From: an uncultured Bacteroidia bacterium
Lineage (GTDB): Bacteria > Bacteroidota > Bacteroidia > Bacteroidales > UBA932
Length of the DNA: 64,000 bases
NCBI GenBank assembly: GCA_902792815.1
Contig: CADBAY010000011.1
Span: 19,456 to 83,455 of the forward strand
Direction: 5' to 3'
The first letter of the stretch is position 1; every line of letters begins with the position of its first letter. The notes beneath the pieces were generated by a model that was not told the origin of the DNA, did no database searches, and worked only from the letters and a program-made list of their open reading frames with translations. Below, piece by piece: positions 60,712 through 64,000 of the stretch. The position numbers were made by a program, and so were the translations under genes.

Positions 60712-63700
60712 ATGGTTAATAGACTGAATATCGTTTGTGCAGCAGCTTTCTGCGCCGTAGCCTTGACCGCCTGCAATCTTGAGACCCAAGTGGACGCCCC
60801 CTCCTTGCGTGAGTTATCATTCGTATCCTCCCGTGAAGAAGCGGCCCCTTCGTCAAAGACCGTTCTTCAAGCAGACGGAAAGAGCGTTTGGTGGAGCGTC
60901 GGCGACAAGATAATGGTGTTCGCGGGTCCCGGGTCCGCACCCTCGGTATTTGAGAGCAACTTATCGGAAGCGGCAGCCGTGGCCACATTCAGCGGAATCG
61001 CAGCACAAGCTGAAACATATTACGGCGTGTACCCGGTAAGCGAAGAGGCATCGGTTGCTCCCGACGGTACGGTCACAGTCTATCTTCCTCCAGTTCAGCA
61101 AGCCGTTGAAGGAACGTTCGATAATTCTCTTGTCCCAACGGTAGCGATAGCGGAAGGTTCGAAAATGACTTTCCGCAATGTGGCCGGCGGCATAAGGTTC
61201 TCCCTCACGGAGGAGGGCGTCAACGCAGTGGTTATGAGCGGATGCGGCGGAGAGCTTGTAGCCGGTGCCGCCACGGTGAGCATACAAGATGGCGTACCTG
61301 TATTGCAATCAGTAGCCGACGGGCAAACCCAGATTACTCTCAATGCTCCTGAAGGCGGATTTGTCCCCGGCAAGTATTACTACGCCATACTCTATCCGGT
61401 TACTTTTTCCGACGGAATGATCGTCACTCTTAAGCACGGCGGCGACATTCCGGATTCCAAACTGGTATCCCAGCGGGCACAAACCATCAAAAGGGGCAAT
61501 TTCGGGATTCTCGACGGTCTTAATTCCGTTCTTCCTTCCGGAGGGAAAGTTCGCTTTTACATAACGGCGGAAAGCGATATATGTTCCGCCCTGGATATCC
61601 AGCAAGGCGATTTGAGCGGCTTTACCGTCAATGTAAACGGCAACCCGTGCCAGATTCTTTCCGAAAGCGACGGCAGCTACTACATAGAGGCCCCCGTAGC
61701 GGAAGACGATAAGTATAACGCCACTCTCCTGGGACCCGATTATTCCATGTGGTGCGGAGCCGATGCTTTCAGTGACGTGACCGTACCTTACTCCCAATTC
61801 TGGAGCACTACCAAGGCGGCATATGTTTCATATCCACGCTACGTAAGCTGGAGTCCCCAGATGGGAAACACCCTTGATTTCCGGGACTGCCTCTCGCTCG
61901 TTAATCTCAGGCTGAAAGGAAGCGCCTCCATCAGCTCCGTCAAAATCAGAGCCCTGGGCGGGGAACGGCTGAGCGGCAAGGCCGGCTACAACGCCGAAGA
62001 TGGATTCAAGCTTTCGGAAGGACTGGACTGGGCCGTTGTAAACTGTACGGAACATGGCAGTTTCGTACCTCTCAGCTCCAATGCGGTTTCGATTCCGATA
62101 TTCATCAGTCCGGGCAATTATTCGCAGGGACTTGAGCTAATCATCTGCGATTCCTCTCACAGGATGATGCGGAAGACTCTCAGCCCCGTCTCGCTCCAGA
62201 GCGGCCAGATAAGCAAGCTTCTGCTGACCTGGGCGCCGGAGGAAGACCTTCTCTTCTACGAAGGTTTCGACAACTTCGTGTGGGGCGGCGACATCATGTC
62301 GGGCGAGGGCTCGGTAGGGTATGCCCCAGACGATACCCAGATAGGCATTTCAGGTGGTCTGGACCGTGACGGTTATGCTGCATCTGCGACCAAAGTATCA
62401 TATAATAATCCCGGCACAGGCTTCATCCAGCCCAATTCCAAGTCCTTGGTCGAAAACAGCACGGTCGGCGAAACCCATTCGGTCAGCGATTCCTATGTGG
62501 CGAGCCGCAATATCTCCGACTGGACCTACATGTACCGCTGCCAGGAGTGCCCCGGCTACCTTGCCGTCGGTACCGGCAACACCTATAGCGGCTGGCTCCG
62601 CACACCTTTCCTCAACAGTATCGAGAACCTTACCGACCTTGTGATTTCGTTCCGTTTCTGCCTGCAGACCGGGTTCAACGACGCCCTGCTTGTAGATATC
62701 ATAAATGCCGGATACGTAAGCTCTTGCAAAATTGACGGCGCAGAAGTGACTCCGATGTCGAAGGGTATCAAGTCCAACCATTGCGAGGCCAAATTCAACA
62801 AAAACACGGTCACGATACCCGCTTCCGCAGCGGCAGCAAAGGAATGGCACACCCTTGAACTGACGGTCACTAACGCCACAAACGCAACGCAGATCGACGT
62901 CAGGGGCGCCAGTGCTTCCGCTGGCAAGCACGGCTTCTGGTTCGACGACCTCGCGGTACACTCCATCCCCGGCACATCCCGCAGGGGAAACCTTCGCTTG
63001 TTGTACTGGAACATCCAGAACGGAATGTGGTACGACCAGGCCAACAACTACAAGGAGTTCGTTGCCTTCGTGAAGAAGTACGATCCCGACGTCTGCGTTT
63101 GGTGCGAAGCGTCCTCCATCTACAAGAACAACACCAGCACTTCGGCGTCCAGCTCCAGCCGTTACCTGCCCAGCAACTGGCTGACGCTGTCCAAGCGCTA
63201 CGGCCACAATTATGCTGCCACCGGCGGCTGGCGGGACAACTATCCCCAGGAAATCACTGCCAAATATCCCATCAGCACCGTGCTCAAGATCACGGACACC
63301 GACACCTCCGGAAAACCCGTCGCCCATGGCGCCGCCATACAGAAAATCACTGTACAGGGCCAGGATATCTATTTTGTCACCTGCCACATGTGGCCGCAGG
63401 CATATGGATTCGGCGTGGCGGCATCCGACCAGGAGCGCAGCAAAGCCGCCTATGAGGGCGACTATTACCGCCAGTTCGAAATGCAGTACATCCTTGCACA
63501 CACCATAAATGATCCTCAGTACTCCGGCGTGGAGAACTGGGTGCTGCTGGGAGACATGAATTCCCGATCAAGAGTGGATAACGGCACCTACAACTATACC
63601 GCCACCAGCACGGCCTTCCTCACCCAGGACGAAATCCTGAACAACACCGACATGATAGACGTTATCACCAATCGATATCCCGCTCCGGAGAACTTCGTTT

Positions 63701-63882
63701 CCAGCACCTACGGCGCTGCCCGCATCGACTACGTCTATGTGTCGCCTGCAATGAATGGGAAAGTGGTCAACGGCTTCATCCTCAACGACCAGTGGAACTA
63801 CAAGGGCGACCCGAGTCCCTATGTGGATACCTTCAGGATGCCTTCCGACCACCGGCCGATACTGGTTGACTTCGAGTTGTAA
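60712..63882 (+). CDS. Fimbrillin-like lipoprotein fused to an EEP domain
   Basis: A 1056-residue lipoprotein (lipobox LTAC, Cys21). Residues about 30-265 have the fimbrillin-like pattern (KTVLQADGKSVWWSVGDKIM, YYGVYPVSE, MTFRNVAGGIRFSLT). Further beta-domains follow (about 270-515). Residues about 520-755 look like a jelly-roll ligand-binding module (LLFYEGFDNFVWGGDIMSG, ending HGFWFDDLAVHS). The C-terminal 300 residues (from about 758) are an EEP phosphodiesterase: LLYWNIQNGMW, DVCVWCEA, LLGDMNSRSR, RIDYVYVSPA, PSDHRPILVDF. It is a large surface enzyme with its own promoter and a perfect terminator. The fimbrillin-like N-terminus probably mediates attachment or display. Confidence 0.88.
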   Translation: MVNRLNIVCAAAFCAVALTACNLETQVDAPSLRELSFVSSREEAAPSSKTVLQADGKSVWWSVGDKIMVFAGPGSAPSVFESNLSEAAAVATFSGIAAQAETYYGVYPVSEEASVAPDGTVTVYLPPVQQAVEGTFDNSLVPTVAIAEGSKMTFRNVAGGIRFSLTEEGVNAVVMSGCGGELVAGAATVSIQDGVPVLQSVADGQTQITLNAPEGGFVPGKYYYAILYPVTFSDGMIVTLKHGGDIPDSKLVSQRAQTIKRGNFGILDGLNSVLPSGGKVRFYITAESDICSALDIQQGDLSGFTVNVNGNPCQILSESDGSYYIEAPVAEDDKYNATLLGPDYSMWCGADAFSDVTVPYSQFWSTTKAAYVSYPRYVSWSPQMGNTLDFRDCLSLVNLRLKGSASISSVKIRALGGERLSGKAGYNAEDGFKLSEGLDWAVVNCTEHGSFVPLSSNAVSIPIFISPGNYSQGLELIICDSSHRMMRKTLSPVSLQSGQISKLLLTWAPEEDLLFYEGFDNFVWGGDIMSGEGSVGYAPDDTQIGISGGLDRDGYAASATKVSYNNPGTGFIQPNSKSLVENSTVGETHSVSDSYVASRNISDWTYMYRCQECPGYLAVGTGNTYSGWLRTPFLNSIENLTDLVISFRFCLQTGFNDALLVDIINAGYVSSCKIDGAEVTPMSKGIKSNHCEAKFNKNTVTIPASAAAAKEWHTLELTVTNATNATQIDVRGASASAGKHGFWFDDLAVHSIPGTSRRGNLRLLYWNIQNGMWYDQANNYKEFVAFVKKYDPDVCVWCEASSIYKNNTSTSASSSSRYLPSNWLTLSKRYGHNYAATGGWRDNYPQEITAKYPISTVLKITDTDTSGKPVAHGAAIQKITVQGQDIYFVTCHMWPQAYGFGVAASDQERSKAAYEGDYYRQFEMQYILAHTINDPQYSGVENWVLLGDMNSRSRVDNGTYNYTATSTAFLTQDEILNNTDMIDVITNRYPAPENFVSSTYGAARIDYVYVSPAMNGKVVNGFILNDQWNYKGDPSPYVDTFRMPSDHRPILVDFEL

Positions 63883-63910
63883 AAAAGAGGTCGCCAAAAA
63901 ATGACATGAA

Positions 63911-63947
63911 CCCCGAAAGTTAGACAAAAAACTTTCGGGGTTTTGTT
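63911..63947 (+). terminator. Terminator hairpin at the start of the IS-like end
   Basis: Perfect 10-bp stem CCCCGAAAGT (63911-63920) / ACTTTCGGGG (63931-63940) with a 10-nt loop and TTTTGTT behind. It ends the EEP gene and also resembles the end of an IS3-type element. Confidence 0.75.
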
Positions 63948-64000
63948 ATGCTAAAAAAGCACACTTATGCAGATCGACTCAAGTATATGAAGATGCTTGA
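63948..64000 (+). CDS. N-terminal fragment of an IS3-like transposase OrfA
   Basis: The frame reads MLKKHTYADRLKYMKML to the window edge. This is like the opening of helix-turn-helix OrfA proteins of IS3-family elements, but only 17 residues are available. The preceding inverted repeat with CCCCGAAAGT fits an IS end. Confidence 0.5.
   Translation, partial: MLKKHTYADRLKYMKML

Overview
This window reads as chromosomal DNA of a GC-rich Bacteroidota organism, most likely an uncultured gut- or rumen-type Bacteroidales. Support comes from a SusC/SusD pair, many lipoproteins with short Bacteroidota signal peptides, families largely confined to this phylum (DUF5686, DUF6029, DUF4230, DUF4252, BACON, GH97, fimbrillin-like), Bacteroidota-type promoters (TAnnTTTG, often with an upstream TTG) and very few Shine-Dalgarno sites. 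I cannot name a genus from the sequence alone. No tRNA, rRNA or CRISPR array was seen.

Layout. 1-3.4 kb: end of a secreted protein and two tandem metallo-beta-lactamase-fold lipoproteins. 3.5-12 kb: housekeeping (RlmI-like methyltransferase, Pgk, S16-RimM, aldehyde dehydrogenase) and a thioredoxin/DUF6029 envelope operon. 12-24 kb: DUF5686 protein, then a SusC-SusD operon that also encodes a PKD/beta-propeller lipoprotein, an endonuclease/exonuclease/phosphatase (EEP) lipoprotein and an SGNH-hydrolase lipoprotein. 24.7-34.2 kb: one long minus-strand unit psuK-psuG-sufB-pnuC-[GH97+SGNH+EEP fusion]-sufC-sufD-ispE. 34.3-37.7 kb: FeoAB with a small Cys-rich partner, then DUF4230. 37.7-47.5 kb: lipoprotein, DeoD, an intergenic repeat island, secreted DNA/RNA nuclease, RidA-SanA, a decayed lipoprotein gene with small ORFs, a BACON protein, a nucleoside-hydrolase/P-loop-kinase fusion and a tyrosine-phosphatase lipoprotein. 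47.5-57.7 kb: porin-STAS-SpoIIE/kinase partner-switching operon, SGNH hydrolase, flavin-reductase-like protein, glycerate kinase with a truncated YbjQ, an ECF sigma operon flanked by two DUF4252 genes, and a small beta-barrel with a trinucleotide repeat in its promoter. 57.9-60.6 kb: AT-rich mobile-element debris (nested hairpins, BRO antirepressor-like gene, IS66 remnant). 60.7-64 kb: a fimbrillin-like/EEP fusion and the start of an IS3-like element.

How it fits together. A recurring theme is secreted enzymes that act on phosphodiesters, esters and nucleosides (two MBL proteins, a NUC1-type nuclease, three EEP domains, three SGNH domains, a nucleoside hydrolase), alongside nucleoside uptake and salvage (PnuC, PsuK/PsuG, DeoD). 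I infer scavenging of nucleic-acid or decorated-glycan debris; the enzymes are seen, the joint pathway is inferred. The most unusual items are the three-enzyme GH97-SGNH-EEP protein embedded in the suf operon, the exported nucleoside hydrolase fused to a zeta-toxin-like kinase domain, a set of intergenic repeat families (one with three copies of exactly 111 bp), and a repeat insertion carried in frame inside ispE.
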